Source of the DNA: a marine bacterium B5-7
Lineage (GTDB): Bacteria; Pseudomonadota; Gammaproteobacteria; Arenicellales; CAJQKF01
Direction of reading: 5' to 3'
Assembly (NCBI GenBank): GCA_021604525.1
Contig: BQJD01000010.1
Location: forward strand, 58,078-122,077
Length of the DNA: 64,000 nucleotides
Within the stretch, counting starts at the first letter, position 1. Each line of letters starts with the position of its first letter. A program made the position numbers and the translations under genes. Under the pieces are notes generated by a model. The model was given only the letters and a program-made list of their open reading frames with translations, had not been told where the DNA came from and ran no database searches. This document shows, one piece after another, positions 56,171-64,000 of the stretch.

Positions 56171-57094
56171 GTGTTGACTGGAAATAAGTCATTCGATTTT
56201 TTACATGGCAAGGGCGAGTCATGGCTTCCGGCTATTAGAACCATTTGGCTGGCTGTTCGACCACGAACACTGAGTCTTGCGATTGTGCCTGTTATTGTGG
56301 GTACAACATTAGCACTGTCACAGGGTGCATCACTGAATTGGATTAAATTTTCACTCGCGTTGATCTGTGCTGCGCTGATACAAGCCGGTACGAATCTAAT
56401 CAACGATGTTGAAGACGCGGTACGTGGAAACGATGGCTCACAACGAAATGGTCCACTGCGAGTCACGTCTCAAGGACTTGCTAGCCCTGCACAGGTATAT
56501 CGTTGCGCAATTCTTGTATTTGCAGTCGCTGTAGCAGTTGGCGCCATATTGGTGGCGATAAGCGGCTGGCTTATTCTTATTGCAGGTGTTTTGTCGATAG
56601 CCGCTGGTTGGGCTTACTCTGCAGGGTCGAGACCTTTGTCGCATTCTGCCTTTGGCGAACTGGTGGTAATTATTTTTTTTGGTATCGTGGCTGTTTGTGG
56701 AAGCTATTACCTGCAAATTGGTCGAATATCAGCCGATTCACTTGTCGTTGGGATTGTACTTGGTTGTCCTGCGGCAGCGGTTCTGCTGGTGAATAACCTG
56801 CGCGATCTGGAAACCGATCAACTGGCGGGCAGGGCGACACTCGCTTCGGTTATTGGCATCAATACATCGTATGGTCTTTATACTACGCTCGTATTGACGC
56901 CATATTTATTATTGACAGTATGGGATAGATCAATTTGGCCAGGTCTCGCATGGATTGCATTTGTCCCGGGCATGATTCTTGCGATTCGTTTCTGCAAGTT
57001 GCCCATTGGCACGCCTTTAAACAAGCACCTCGCGAACACGGTTCTGTACCACATGTTGTTCGGTTTGTTGTTGTCGATATCGTGGCTGATCTGA
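56171..57094 (+). CDS. UbiA-superfamily prenyltransferase, MenA-like
   Basis: 307 residues with about eight to nine membrane helices. The first aspartate-rich motif NLINDVEDAVRGND with the following GPLRV, and the second NNLRDLETD, match the MenA branch (1,4-dihydroxy-2-naphthoate prenyltransferase) better than UbiA or heme-farnesyl types. No other menaquinone genes are in the window. It starts at GTG 56171, with TTG 56174 as an alternative. It follows the GT-PqqD gene by 132 bases on the same strand and may share its transcript, but a menaquinone role is the default reading. Confidence 0.78.
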   Translation: MLTGNKSFDFLHGKGESWLPAIRTIWLAVRPRTLSLAIVPVIVGTTLALSQGASLNWIKFSLALICAALIQAGTNLINDVEDAVRGNDGSQRNGPLRVTSQGLASPAQVYRCAILVFAVAVAVGAILVAISGWLILIAGVLSIAAGWAYSAGSRPLSHSAFGELVVIIFFGIVAVCGSYYLQIGRISADSLVVGIVLGCPAAAVLLVNNLRDLETDQLAGRATLASVIGINTSYGLYTTLVLTPYLLLTVWDRSIWPGLAWIAFVPGMILAIRFCKLPIGTPLNKHLANTVLYHMLFGLLLSISWLI

Positions 57095-57114
57095 ATTCAT
57101 TTGTGTGAAGTTTA

Positions 57115-58686
57115 CTACCACGTTCCAAACACGAATCCTTGCTCAAATGCGCGCGCGGTATTGGCTTCGACAATCTCATTCGAGACTGTGGTTCGATTAT
57201 GTCGCAGGGCAAACCATTCAAGCAGACGTTCGCGCATCTCGGCGCGAACATTCTCATAACCCGGATCCATACCAAGATCAAGAAGCTCTTGAGGATCACG
57301 TTCAAGATCGAATAACTGCGGCGGGTGCTTGGGATAGTGGACGTACTTGTAACGGGTTGTTCTTACCATGAACCCGCGTGCCTCGCCGGGTTCGAGATCC
57401 AGGATCTTGCGGGCCCGCCGCAGGCAAAAATCAAACTCCGAGAATACTGCGTCGCGCCATTGCCGCATTTCGAAAGTGGAATTGATCAATGGCATTAACG
57501 ACCGACCTTCAAGCCGGGTTGCGCAGACACTACCGCCGAGTGATTCAATAAAAGTCGGTAACAGGTCAATGGCTTCAACGAGTTGCTCACATACCGCGCC
57601 ACGGGTTGTGTCAGCGTCAGGCGTTGGGTCGCGTATGATCATCGGGATCCTGACAGACTCCTCATAGAATAGTTCTTTCTCGCCAAGCCAGTGATCACCA
57701 AGAAAGTCACCATGATCGGACGTTAAAACGATTAGCGTATCGTCCCATCGTCCGGTTTGTCGAAGTTGTGCAAAAAGTCGTCCCAATTCATCATCAATCT
57801 GATGAATCAGACCCATGTAGGTTGGTATAACGATGTGTCGGCAATGATCATTGGAGAACGACTGGCTTTCACGGTGCTGTCTGAAGGCTGCTACCACCGG
57901 GTTCTGATTGTTGAGCTCGGCGTCACTGCGATTGGAGGGAACCACATCGTCATCGCCGTATAAATCGTGATACGGCGATGGAGCCATGTAAGGCCAGTGC
58001 GGTTTAATATACGACAGATGCAAACACCAGGGATCGTCACCGGCTTCATCAATGAAATCCATAGCCCGGTCGGTCATGTAGGCTGATTCCGAGTGCTCGG
58101 CGCTCACCCGTGCAGGCCGTCGCGCATTGCGTAAAAACCATCCGGAATGGAATGCCCCATCGTCATCAACCGATGCATTGGCAAAGTCATTCCAGGGATT
58201 ATCGCTTTGGTAACCCTGCTCGCGGAGATAACGATTGTAGGCAAGATCCGGATCGAAGTGACTCATCGGATGCAGGCCGTCGTCGCGTTCAAATGGCTCA
58301 AAGCCGGTTTGGGTGAGGTGAATGCCGAGTTCACTTCCGGAATCGATGCCCATCCTGTTCATTGTGGAAATATCGGGCTTCATATGGGTCTTGCCGACCA
58401 GCGCTGTGCGAACCCCAAGCGGTGCCAAATAGTCGCCGATGGTGTGTTCGTCTATCCGAAGAGGAAAATTATTGTAGTTGGCGCCGTGGGATATGACATA
58501 TCGGCCGGTATAAAACGATGCGCGTGATGACCCGCAAACCGGAGCATTACAAAAAGCGTTATCGAAGCGAACGCCTTCTTTGGCGAGTGCGTCAATGACA
58601 GGTGTTTTTATATGTGGATGGCCGTAACAACCGAGATAGTCGGCGCGAAGCTGGTCGCACATAATGAACAGGATATTTTTTGCCAT
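57115..58686 (-). CDS. Sulfatase-superfamily hydrolase (arylsulfatase or phosphonate monoester hydrolase type)
   Basis: 523 residues of alkaline-phosphatase fold. The N-terminal metal site is FIMCDQLRADYLGCYG. The formylglycine position reads APVCGSSRASFYTGRY: the cysteine and arginine of the CxPxR/CxAxR motif are kept, but serine replaces the usual proline or alanine. TSDHGDFLGDH is the second metal site and LHLSYIKPHWPYMAPSPYH favours the phosphonate-monoester-hydrolase/aryl-sulfatase branch. No signal peptide is seen, so it is probably cytoplasmic. It converges with the MenA-like gene. Confidence 0.83.
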   Translation of the reverse strand: MAKNILFIMCDQLRADYLGCYGHPHIKTPVIDALAKEGVRFDNAFCNAPVCGSSRASFYTGRYVISHGANYNNFPLRIDEHTIGDYLAPLGVRTALVGKTHMKPDISTMNRMGIDSGSELGIHLTQTGFEPFERDDGLHPMSHFDPDLAYNRYLREQGYQSDNPWNDFANASVDDDGAFHSGWFLRNARRPARVSAEHSESAYMTDRAMDFIDEAGDDPWCLHLSYIKPHWPYMAPSPYHDLYGDDDVVPSNRSDAELNNQNPVVAAFRQHRESQSFSNDHCRHIVIPTYMGLIHQIDDELGRLFAQLRQTGRWDDTLIVLTSDHGDFLGDHWLGEKELFYEESVRIPMIIRDPTPDADTTRGAVCEQLVEAIDLLPTFIESLGGSVCATRLEGRSLMPLINSTFEMRQWRDAVFSEFDFCLRRARKILDLEPGEARGFMVRTTRYKYVHYPKHPPQLFDLERDPQELLDLGMDPGYENVRAEMRERLLEWFALRHNRTTVSNEIVEANTARAFEQGFVFGTW

Positions 58687-58760
58687 CGAGACGAATTACT
58701 ACCTGGATGACAACATATAAAAACGATCAGAATCGATCGCATAATGCCTGTATCCGCTAA

Positions 58761-58801
58761 CACCGTATTGGGGAGTTGCAGTCATTTTGAGACAGGTTCT
58801 A
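58761..58801 (-). repeat. Dispersed post-stop repeat, copy on the minus strand
   Basis: Read on the minus strand the element is TAGAACCTGTCTCAAAATGA followed by CTGCAACTCCCCAATA. It begins one base after the stop codon of the PHA-system gene. It aligns with the copy at 36292-36332 along about 40 bases with few differences. Confidence 0.7.
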
Positions 58802-58802
58802 C

Positions 58803-59084
58803 TCACGCATTTCGCAGCAGGGTGTCGAGTTCATCACTGATGATCGACTCCATTTTTGATTTGAGCGGCGATAACATCATGCCGAGTTTGACCTCGATGC
58901 GAACATCGTTATCACTGATGCGCACGCAACCATTGGCCCCGGGGCGCGTAAATCTCAATTCGGGTCCGTCCCACTCGCACTTTGCATCGAATTTTCCCGA
59001 GAGTTCGTCGGCAAGCTTGCAGGCCATCTTGTGGGCCTTGTCATAGCCGAGACCGTGCTGTCTTTTAATATCGATTTTTGCCAT
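58803..59084 (-). CDS. Polyhydroxyalkanoic acid system family protein
   Basis: 93 residues matching the small family annotated as PHA-granule-region protein: IDIKRQHGLGYDKAHKMACKL at the start, the middle RFTRPGANGCVRI, and the end LKSKMESIISDELDTLL. The family is widespread in proteobacteria and has no firm biochemical role. No PHA synthase is nearby. It is transcribed away from the 4.5S RNA gene. Confidence 0.78.
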   Translation of the reverse strand: MAKIDIKRQHGLGYDKAHKMACKLADELSGKFDAKCEWDGPELRFTRPGANGCVRISDNDVRIEVKLGMMLSPLKSKMESIISDELDTLLRNA

Positions 59085-59415
59085 GAAAGTGTCTTCGCAA
59101 TCTGCCTTGGCTACCGGCCGGCTTTGATGGTCAAACTACCGCGACGCCTGAAATCTGTTCGTCGATTGTGCATGGATGAATAATCTCATCTAAAAAAAGG
59201 CCGTTTAATGCTGACGGTAAAGCGTAGCCGCTGGGACCGCTCTCTGTCCACGGGGTATTTGTCAGGCGGCCTGATTCAGGTGATCTTAACTGATATAGTG
59301 GAATCGACCGGTTCGCGTTGAACTTCCAGAGCAATAACTGCTAAAGTCCGGCCTCCCCGATGATCGAGAATTCGTTGCTTCGGTGACGACTTAAATCTTG
59401 ATTTTTCGGGAATAC
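59085..59415. other. Intergenic region upstream of the 4.5S RNA gene
   Basis: 331 bases between the divergent PHA-system gene and the SRP RNA. It should hold promoters for both. I see no reliable gene in it; a 67-codon minus-strand open frame (59131-59334) has no recognisable features. Confidence 0.5.
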
Positions 59416-59528
59416 GGCGGTGAAGACCGGCCTCCCGGGCGGCGGCAGGTTGTGAACCCGGTCAGATCCGGAAGGAAGCAGCCGCAGCAGCCGAGCCGGG
59501 TGTCCGGGCAAGGCCGATCGGATCCGCC
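59416..59528 (+). ncRNA. ffs: Signal recognition particle 4.5S RNA
   Basis: The highly conserved apical part GGTCAGATCCGGAAGGAAGC and the following AGCCGCAGCAG are present at about 59460-59490. The ends GGCGG (59416-59420) and CCGCC (59524-59528) pair to close the rod. Consensus has G where this sequence has A in GGTCAGRTCC. The gene lies just upstream of dnaX, a very common position in gammaproteobacteria. The exact ends are approximate. The RNA works with Ffh in membrane-protein targeting. Confidence 0.93.
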
Positions 59529-59584
59529 ACCAGATTCACTAAGATTCCGATAATTGTCGGGATCTGTCATAGATTTTTCCTGCA

Positions 59585-61405
59585 ATGACCTATCAGGCAC
59601 TTGCCCGCAAGTGGCGACCGGGAAAATTCGCGGACGTCGTCGGGCAACCGCACGTGGTATCCGCGCTGGTGCACGCGCTCGACAACGATCGTGTACACCA
59701 TGCTTTCCTGTTTACCGGTACCCGTGGGGTGGGTAAAACCACGTTGGCACGTCTGCTCGCCAAGTCGCTGAATTGCGAGAAGGGCATCAGTTCCACACCG
59801 TGCGGCGAATGTAGCGCCTGTATCAGTGTCGATCAGGGACGTTTTGTCGACCTTCTTGAGATTGATGCGGCATCGAGAACCCGTGTAGATGATACCCGCG
59901 AGATACTCGACAACGTCCAATATGCTCCCACCATGGGCCGCTACAAGGTGTACCTTATCGACGAGGTACACATGTTATCGACCCACAGCTTTAACGCCTT
60001 GCTGAAAACCCTTGAGGAGCCGCCGCCACACGTCAAATTCCTGCTGGCAACCACCGATCCGCAGAAATTGCCCGCAACGATCCTCTCGCGCTGCCTGCAA
60101 TTTAATCTACGTGCCCTGGATGTTGCCGAGATCACCGGTCAACTTCGAAAGATTGTCGATTTTGAGGGCGTGAAGGCCGAGGAATCGGCGTTGGAACTGG
60201 TTGCCCGCGCTGCTGACGGCAGCATGCGAGACGGACTCAGCCTGCTGGATCAGGCCATCGCCTTTTCCGGCGGACAACTCGATGCCGACTCGGTACGCCG
60301 CATGCTGGGAATGATAGACGGTGACCGTATTGTGGATATCCTCAAACACCTGGTTGATGGCGACACCACGGCATTATTTGAAGTAATCGATGCGCAAAAA
60401 AGTCGTAGTATCAATTTCACCCGTGCCCTTGATGACTTGTTGATTTTGTTGCATGAAATCGCGCTGTATCAGGAAGCGCCGGCACTTGCCACGGAGCGCG
60501 ATCATCCCTTCAATGATCGATTGGATCTGGCTGACAGGATGGATCCTCAGATGGTACAACTCTTCTACCAGATCGCTCTCATTGGCAAACGCGACCTGTC
60601 CCTTGCGCCGGACCCGGCACGCGGTTTCGAAATGGTGCTGTTGAGAATGCTGGCATTTGAACCGTCTACTGATTTACCCGGCGGTAAATCAACCACGGCT
60701 CATCCACAAAAAGCCGATGGTCAGGCAACACAAAATCGGTCGGTTAAGATGGCTAATACCCCGATCGAGTCGCCAGCGATCGATACGGACGTGAAACGGC
60801 CTCAGGGTCGGACTGAAAATCGACCAGTACCGATACTCAAACCACCCAGAAAAACATCGTCATCCAGCAATCGAGCTTCCGTGTCGCGTATCGATTCCGC
60901 ATCCGGTCCTGACTCGGACCCGTCCGTCTCCGCGAAGAGTGAGATATTTGCAGATTCTACCAACGCGAGTAAATCACAAGTCATTGGTGATGATGTTCAA
61001 TCCTGGGCGGCCTTTGTGGAAGGTTCTAACCTGGCAGGACTGACTCGCGAGCTTGCCATGAATCTTGAATTGGAATCTATTGACTCCGATACACAATCAC
61101 TCCATTTAAAGCTGCGCGAGCCGTTAGCGCACCTTAATAACGGCGGTCGATTAAAAATACTGACACGGGAGGTCAAGTCCCATTATGGCGATCAGTATTC
61201 AGTCATCATAGAAACACATCACGCGGCAGCTAACGGTACGTCGCCGGCGGCTCAGAGAGAACAACGTCAACGTGAGGCGCAGGCAGACGCGCTTAACAGT
61301 CTTAAGAATGATCCCGACGTTGATGATTTGATCAAACGATTCGACGCTGAAATCATAGAAGACAGCGTTCGACCCAACAGTACAACAACCGATAGAGGCA
61401 ACTAA
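59585..61405 (+). CDS. dnaX: DNA polymerase III subunits gamma and tau
   Basis: Clamp-loader ATPase of 606 residues. It opens [20 protein letters not shown], with Walker [18 protein letters not shown] (about 40-56), zinc-binding [16 protein letters not shown], the [10 protein letters not shown] box and [11 protein letters not shown]. The middle from about 370 to 480 is a polar, low-complexity tether. The last 120 residues ([20 protein letters not shown]) form the tau C-terminal domain that contacts the polymerase. I found no in-frame A AAA AAG slippery site, so gamma production by frameshift is not supported. ybaB follows. Confidence 0.95.
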   Translation: MTYQALARKWRPGKFADVVGQPHVVSALVHALDNDRVHHAFLFTGTRGVGKTTLARLLAKSLNCEKGISSTPCGECSACISVDQGRFVDLLEIDAASRTRVDDTREILDNVQYAPTMGRYKVYLIDEVHMLSTHSFNALLKTLEEPPPHVKFLLATTDPQKLPATILSRCLQFNLRALDVAEITGQLRKIVDFEGVKAEESALELVARAADGSMRDGLSLLDQAIAFSGGQLDADSVRRMLGMIDGDRIVDILKHLVDGDTTALFEVIDAQKSRSINFTRALDDLLILLHEIALYQEAPALATERDHPFNDRLDLADRMDPQMVQLFYQIALIGKRDLSLAPDPARGFEMVLLRMLAFEPSTDLPGGKSTTAHPQKADGQATQNRSVKMANTPIESPAIDTDVKRPQGRTENRPVPILKPPRKTSSSSNRASVSRIDSASGPDSDPSVSAKSEIFADSTNASKSQVIGDDVQSWAAFVEGSNLAGLTRELAMNLELESIDSDTQSLHLKLREPLAHLNNGGRLKILTREVKSHYGDQYSVIIETHHAAANGTSPAAQREQRQREAQADALNSLKNDPDVDDLIKRFDAEIIEDSVRPNSTTTDRGN

Positions 61406-61407
61406 CC

Positions 61408-61728
61408 ATGCGTGGCGGACTCGGAAATTTAATGAAGCAAGCACAGGAAATGCAGGAGCGCATGAAGCAGGTTCAGGAAGAACTGGCAACGCTTGAAGTA
61501 GAAGGTCGTTCAGGTGGCGGAATGGTGAATGTCGTCATGACCTGTCGCCATGATGTTCGCTCGGTAACAATCGACCCTGCATTGTTGCAGGACGACAAGG
61601 AGGTTCTGGAAGACCTGATCGCTGCGGCGATGAACGACGCAGTGCAACGTGTCGAGAAAACCGTGCAGGAAAAAATGGGAGACATGACCGGTGGAATGAA
61701 CATCCCTGGCCTGAATCTCCCCATTTAA
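61408..61728 (+). CDS. ybaB: Nucleoid-associated protein YbaB/EbfC
   Basis: 106-residue DNA-binding dimer protein. It starts [19 protein letters not shown] and contains [27 protein letters not shown] and [13 protein letters not shown], the family pattern. It ends in a methionine/glycine-rich tail. It is located between dnaX and recR, with recR starting at the next base after its stop. Confidence 0.94.
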   Translation: MRGGLGNLMKQAQEMQERMKQVQEELATLEVEGRSGGGMVNVVMTCRHDVRSVTIDPALLQDDKEVLEDLIAAAMNDAVQRVEKTVQEKMGDMTGGMNIPGLNLPI

Positions 61729-62331
61729 ATGCCAGCCAAATCCGCAATCGATACACTTCGCGAGGCACTCAAACGATTGCCGGGAATTGGGCCGAAAAGT
61801 GCCCAGCGCATGGCATTCCATTTGCTGGAACGTGATCGCGACGGCGCGACGATGATTGTCGAAGCATTAAATTTCGCGCTCGCATCGGTATCCCATTGCA
61901 CCCACTGCAACAACTTCAGCGAAACGGAAATTTGTACTATTTGCGCCAACACCAAGCGCGATCAAACCCTGTTGTGCGTGGTGGAAACTCCCGCGGACCT
62001 CGAATCCATCGAACAGGCCAGCGCCTTTCGCGGTGTGTATTTTGTATTGATGGGCCACCTCGCACCGCTTGATGGTATCGGTCCGGACCAACTCTCCGTC
62101 GACCGACTGACCCGTACCGTTGCAGACCGTGGAATTCGTGAAGTCGTACTAGCAACCAACCTGACGGTTGAAGGCGAATCCACTGCGGACTATATCGCCA
62201 GTGTGCTTCAAAATAGTGACGTTGTCATAAGCCGACTCGCACGAGGTGTCCCGGTAGGAGGCGAGCTTGAATACATGGATGCAGGAACGCTAAACCAGGC
62301 ATTCGACGAACGTCGACAGATCCAGCGCTAA
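61729..62331 (+). CDS. recR: Recombination protein RecR
   Basis: 200 residues, normal size. An N-terminal helix-hairpin-helix (LKRLPGIGPKSAQRMAF) is followed by a four-cysteine zinc finger CTHCNNFSETEICTIC and a Toprim domain (LLCVVETPADLESIEQA), ending in the ISRLARGVPVGGELEYMD segment. It acts with RecF and RecO to load RecA at gaps. The ATG abuts the ybaB stop. Confidence 0.96.
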   Translation: MPAKSAIDTLREALKRLPGIGPKSAQRMAFHLLERDRDGATMIVEALNFALASVSHCTHCNNFSETEICTICANTKRDQTLLCVVETPADLESIEQASAFRGVYFVLMGHLAPLDGIGPDQLSVDRLTRTVADRGIREVVLATNLTVEGESTADYIASVLQNSDVVISRLARGVPVGGELEYMDAGTLNQAFDERRQIQR

Positions 62332-62353
62332 GTTTTTGTCTGGATACAATCGT

Positions 62354-62791
62354 ATGAAAATAGTTGCCGGGATCGAACTGCTACTGCTCAGTGCATGGGC
62401 AGGCGCGGCATGGTTCTCCGGGTTCATCATCGCACCGCAATTGTTTTCAATCTTGCCGTTGAGTCAAGCCGGCAACATCGCCGGCATGATGTTTACCTCC
62501 GTGTTCTGGTTATCTCTGCCCGCCCTCGCGTTTTCGCTCTACCGGGTGAGTGCTTCAAAGGGAAGGGGTTCACGCAGAATCGATTTGTTGCTATTGACCA
62601 TCGCGTTCATCAACACGGCATTAAACGAGTTGGTACTGCATCCGTGGATTAATGCCATGCGTGTGGCCGACGGCCCACGGGATGCCTGGTTCGGTCCTGC
62701 TCACGGCACATCAAGTATTCTGTTTTTTACTAATTGCCTGGTTGCTGCCGTGCTGTTAGTGCGACGTGTTCAGTGCACAACGAAAACGTAA
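62354..62791 (+). CDS. DUF4149 membrane protein
   Basis: 145 residues with four hydrophobic helices. The first is MKIVAGIELLLLSAWAGAAW, and AWAGAAWFSGFIIAPQLF is typical of the DUF4149 (TMEM205-like) family, whose function is unknown. An aspartate/histidine-containing loop (FGPAHGTSSILFF) precedes the last helix. The ATG 62354 is preferred to TTG 62336. It lies 22 bases after recR and converges on the fdhD-like gene. Confidence 0.78.
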   Translation: MKIVAGIELLLLSAWAGAAWFSGFIIAPQLFSILPLSQAGNIAGMMFTSVFWLSLPALAFSLYRVSASKGRGSRRIDLLLLTIAFINTALNELVLHPWINAMRVADGPRDAWFGPAHGTSSILFFTNCLVAAVLLVRRVQCTTKT

Positions 62792-62853
62792 AATGAATTC
62801 CTGATGCGAGTGTGTTCAGTTGAATACTTTAAGTATTGGGTAAATTCACGGCG

Positions 62854-63627
62854 TTAATCAACTTCAAGAAAATCGTGACAGGAATAGATGTCGAATTTTT
62901 TGTTCCTCGCGCGTGCTACCAGCATTACGTTTAGCTTTCGCGCCAGCTCCACCGCGCGATAAGTGACCCCGTTTCGGGATATCAGAACCGGTATACGCAT
63001 CGAAGCCACCTTGGCAACGATCTCCGCCGTTAACCGTCCGGTCGAATACAGAATTGTTCCATCGCCTTCAAAGCCATCGATCCACATTTGCCCGGCCAGC
63101 GCATCAGTTGCATTATGGCGTCCAACGTCCTCGTAAAAGTAGCGTAACTCACCCTTTTCAAACAACCCGCAACCGTGTACCGAGCCGGCTAGCCGATATA
63201 TTGCGTTCCACTTCGGAATCTCTGCGACAATCGCATAAATCTCGCTTCGTCGAACTCGTATGGGCGTAACGGGTACGGCATTGGGTAATTCACCGGCGAT
63301 AACATTCTGAATCCCCGAACCGTTTCGGGTAATTACGTCAGCAACTTCGTGCAACCAGTCAACCGTCACCGATTCGATCATTTGAGGCTCAGCGATCAAG
63401 CCCTGATTGCGCAAGTAGCCGATCACCAGGCATTCAGGATGTGTGCCGATGGTCATCAAGGTGATTAATTCATTGCCATCAATACGGATCGTCAACGGAT
63501 GCTCCACCGCCGCCCGCCCGCCACGACGAACGCCCGTGTGATCCAGCACCGTCACCGGGCCGGTGGGATCAAGCCCTTCCTGTGAAGTCTTCAAGTTTAG
63601 GGAAACAGATGGATTTCGGGATGTCAT
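62854..63627 (-). CDS. fdhD: FdhD-like formate dehydrogenase accessory protein
   Basis: 257 residues. The FdhD core is clear: VEHPLTIRIDGNELITLMTIG, LVIGYLRNQGLI, and FYEDVGRHNATDALAG, with STGRLTAEIVAKVASMRIPV later. FdhD transfers sulfur from IscS to the molybdenum cofactor of formate dehydrogenase through a CxxC motif. That motif is not found in the corresponding stretch (NGSGIQNVIAGELPNAVPV), so the activity may differ. The start is ATG 63627; a longer frame to 63804 would run into the tRNA. No dehydrogenase genes are in the window. Confidence 0.82.
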   Translation of the reverse strand: MTSRNPSVSLNLKTSQEGLDPTGPVTVLDHTGVRRGGRAAVEHPLTIRIDGNELITLMTIGTHPECLVIGYLRNQGLIAEPQMIESVTVDWLHEVADVITRNGSGIQNVIAGELPNAVPVTPIRVRRSEIYAIVAEIPKWNAIYRLAGSVHGCGLFEKGELRYFYEDVGRHNATDALAGQMWIDGFEGDGTILYSTGRLTAEIVAKVASMRIPVLISRNGVTYRAVELARKLNVMLVARARNKKFDIYSCHDFLEVD

Positions 63628-63782
63628 GACATTAAGCAGGAAGCCACAGCAAATAGATTGCAGGCACAAGGGTAGGGCACATATACATGATGCGATTCTA
63701 CCGTATGCATCCCGCCACATGAGGCAATTTGAACCCGGTACTCCAAGACCCGTGAATGTCATGCTAGAATCGCCGCCCGACG

Positions 63783-63873
63783 GGAGAGGTACCGAAGTGG
63801 TCATAACGGCGCGGACTCGAAATCCGTTGGGGGCGTAAGCCCCACGTGGGTTCGAATCCCACCCTCTCCGCCA
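63783..63873 (+). tRNA. tRNA-Ser (anticodon CGA)
   Basis: GGAGAGG (63783-63789) pairs with CCTCTCC (63863-63869), followed by discriminator G and an encoded CCA (63871-63873). The anticodon loop CTCGAAA gives CGA at 63818-63820. A long variable arm (GGGGGCGTAAGCCCC) and the TTCGAAT T-loop confirm a type II serine tRNA reading UCG codons. Confidence 0.97.
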
Positions 63874-63875
63874 GT

Positions 63876-63910
63876 AATACAGAAGGCCCCGTCATGGGGC
63901 CTTCTGTATT
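63876..63910 (+). terminator. Strong terminator after tRNA-Ser
   Basis: AATACAGAAGGCCCC (63876-63890) and GGGGCCTTCTGTATT (63896-63910) are perfectly complementary over 15 pairs around GTCAT, followed by ACTTTT. This is a very clear factor-independent terminator. The last 90 bases of the window after it show no recognisable feature. Confidence 0.93.
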
Positions 63911-64000
63911 ACTTTTGTGGTGGATTATGTAACCAACAAGGTCACTTGCGATGAGATCAAAACTGGAGCAATTCTTCTACCTGGATAGATAATGCACTTC

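Noticed and set aside
60385..60415. Programmed -1 frameshift site in dnaX (run of six A followed by G)
   Set aside because: The zero-frame codons are CAA AAA AGT, so the run is not in the X XXY YYZ phase; it also lies inside the folded domain, far from where gamma would end.
63628..63804. Longer fdhD start at 63804
   Set aside because: It would overlap tRNA-Ser by 22 bases, and the added 59 residues do not resemble FdhD; ATG 63627 fits the family.
63783..64000. Attachment site of an integrated element at tRNA-Ser
   Set aside because: A strong terminator follows at once and no integrase or repeated tRNA end is visible before the window stops.
1..64000. CRISPR array, insertion sequence or prophage
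   Set aside because: No regularly spaced repeats, transposase, integrase or phage structural genes were found; the glycine-rich remnant alone is not evidence of a phage.

Overview
The window looks like a chromosomal segment of a gammaproteobacterium, probably marine or otherwise aquatic and uncultured. That lineage call is an inference from gene order and protein families. The blocks aroA-cmk-rpsA-ihfB-lapA-lapB, ispD-ispF, mfd next to csiV, and SRP RNA-dnaX-ybaB-recR are typical of that class. TRAP and PhnCDE uptake systems suggest an oligotrophic, nutrient-scavenging life. I see no plasmid, phage or insertion-sequence backbone and no CRISPR array.

Layout. (1) 1-5.6 kb: end of aroA, then cmk, rpsA, ihfB, the LPS-regulation pair lapA/lapB, and a small exported helix-hairpin-helix protein. 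(2) 5.7-29.1 kb: a large LPS/O-antigen locus on the plus strand. It holds ugd, hldA, hldD, an RfaH-type antiterminator, gmd, rmlB, rmlA, an ABC O-antigen exporter (wzm/wzt), a run of glycosyltransferases (one carrying two GT domains, one WsaF-like, one fused to an NAD-dependent epimerase-type domain), WbpL-like and WbpM-like proteins, manC, and an overlapping methylthioinosine phosphorylase. Most genes from rmlB onward overlap by 4-11 bases, so the locus is probably one long, translationally coupled transcript. (3) 29.3-36.9 kb: mfd-alaC-csiV on the minus strand; ispD-ispF and a peroxiredoxin-like protein on the plus strand. (4) 37-44.5 kb, minus strand: a TRAP transporter followed by indolepyruvate-ferredoxin-oxidoreductase-like IorA/IorB, a cupin and a DUF3293 protein. 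This could be a module that imports and oxidises an aryl-type 2-oxoacid or its precursor. (5) 45-54.3 kb: a SulP anion transporter, a PhnD-C-E-E phosphonate-type transporter without C-P lyase, a Na/Pi cotransporter and a KefB-type antiporter. (6) 54.3-57.1 kb: the most unusual stretch. A frameshifted glycine-rich coding remnant is followed by a glycosyltransferase fused to a C-terminal PqqD-like (RiPP recognition) domain, then a MenA/UbiA-type prenyltransferase. (7) 57.1-64 kb: a sulfatase-superfamily hydrolase, a PHA-system protein, 4.5S RNA, dnaX-ybaB-recR, a DUF4149 membrane protein, an FdhD-like protein lacking the usual CxxC, and tRNA-Ser(CGA) with a strong terminator.

How the parts work together. 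HldA/HldD supply heptose for the LPS core and Ugd supplies UDP-glucuronate. ManC/Gmd and RmlA/RmlB make activated 6-deoxy-4-keto sugars, but their final reductases are not in the window. WbpM-like, epimerase-type and WbpL-like proteins could make and prime an N-acetyl-6-deoxyhexosamine. The glycosyltransferases extend the chain and Wzm/Wzt export it. LapA/LapB control the LPS supply upstream. The most original observations are the GT-PqqD fusion beside a glycine-rich remnant, a short repeat (TAGAACCT...) found directly after three unrelated stop codons, a perfect 14-bp hairpin inside a glycosyltransferase gene, and the GT-epimerase fusion.
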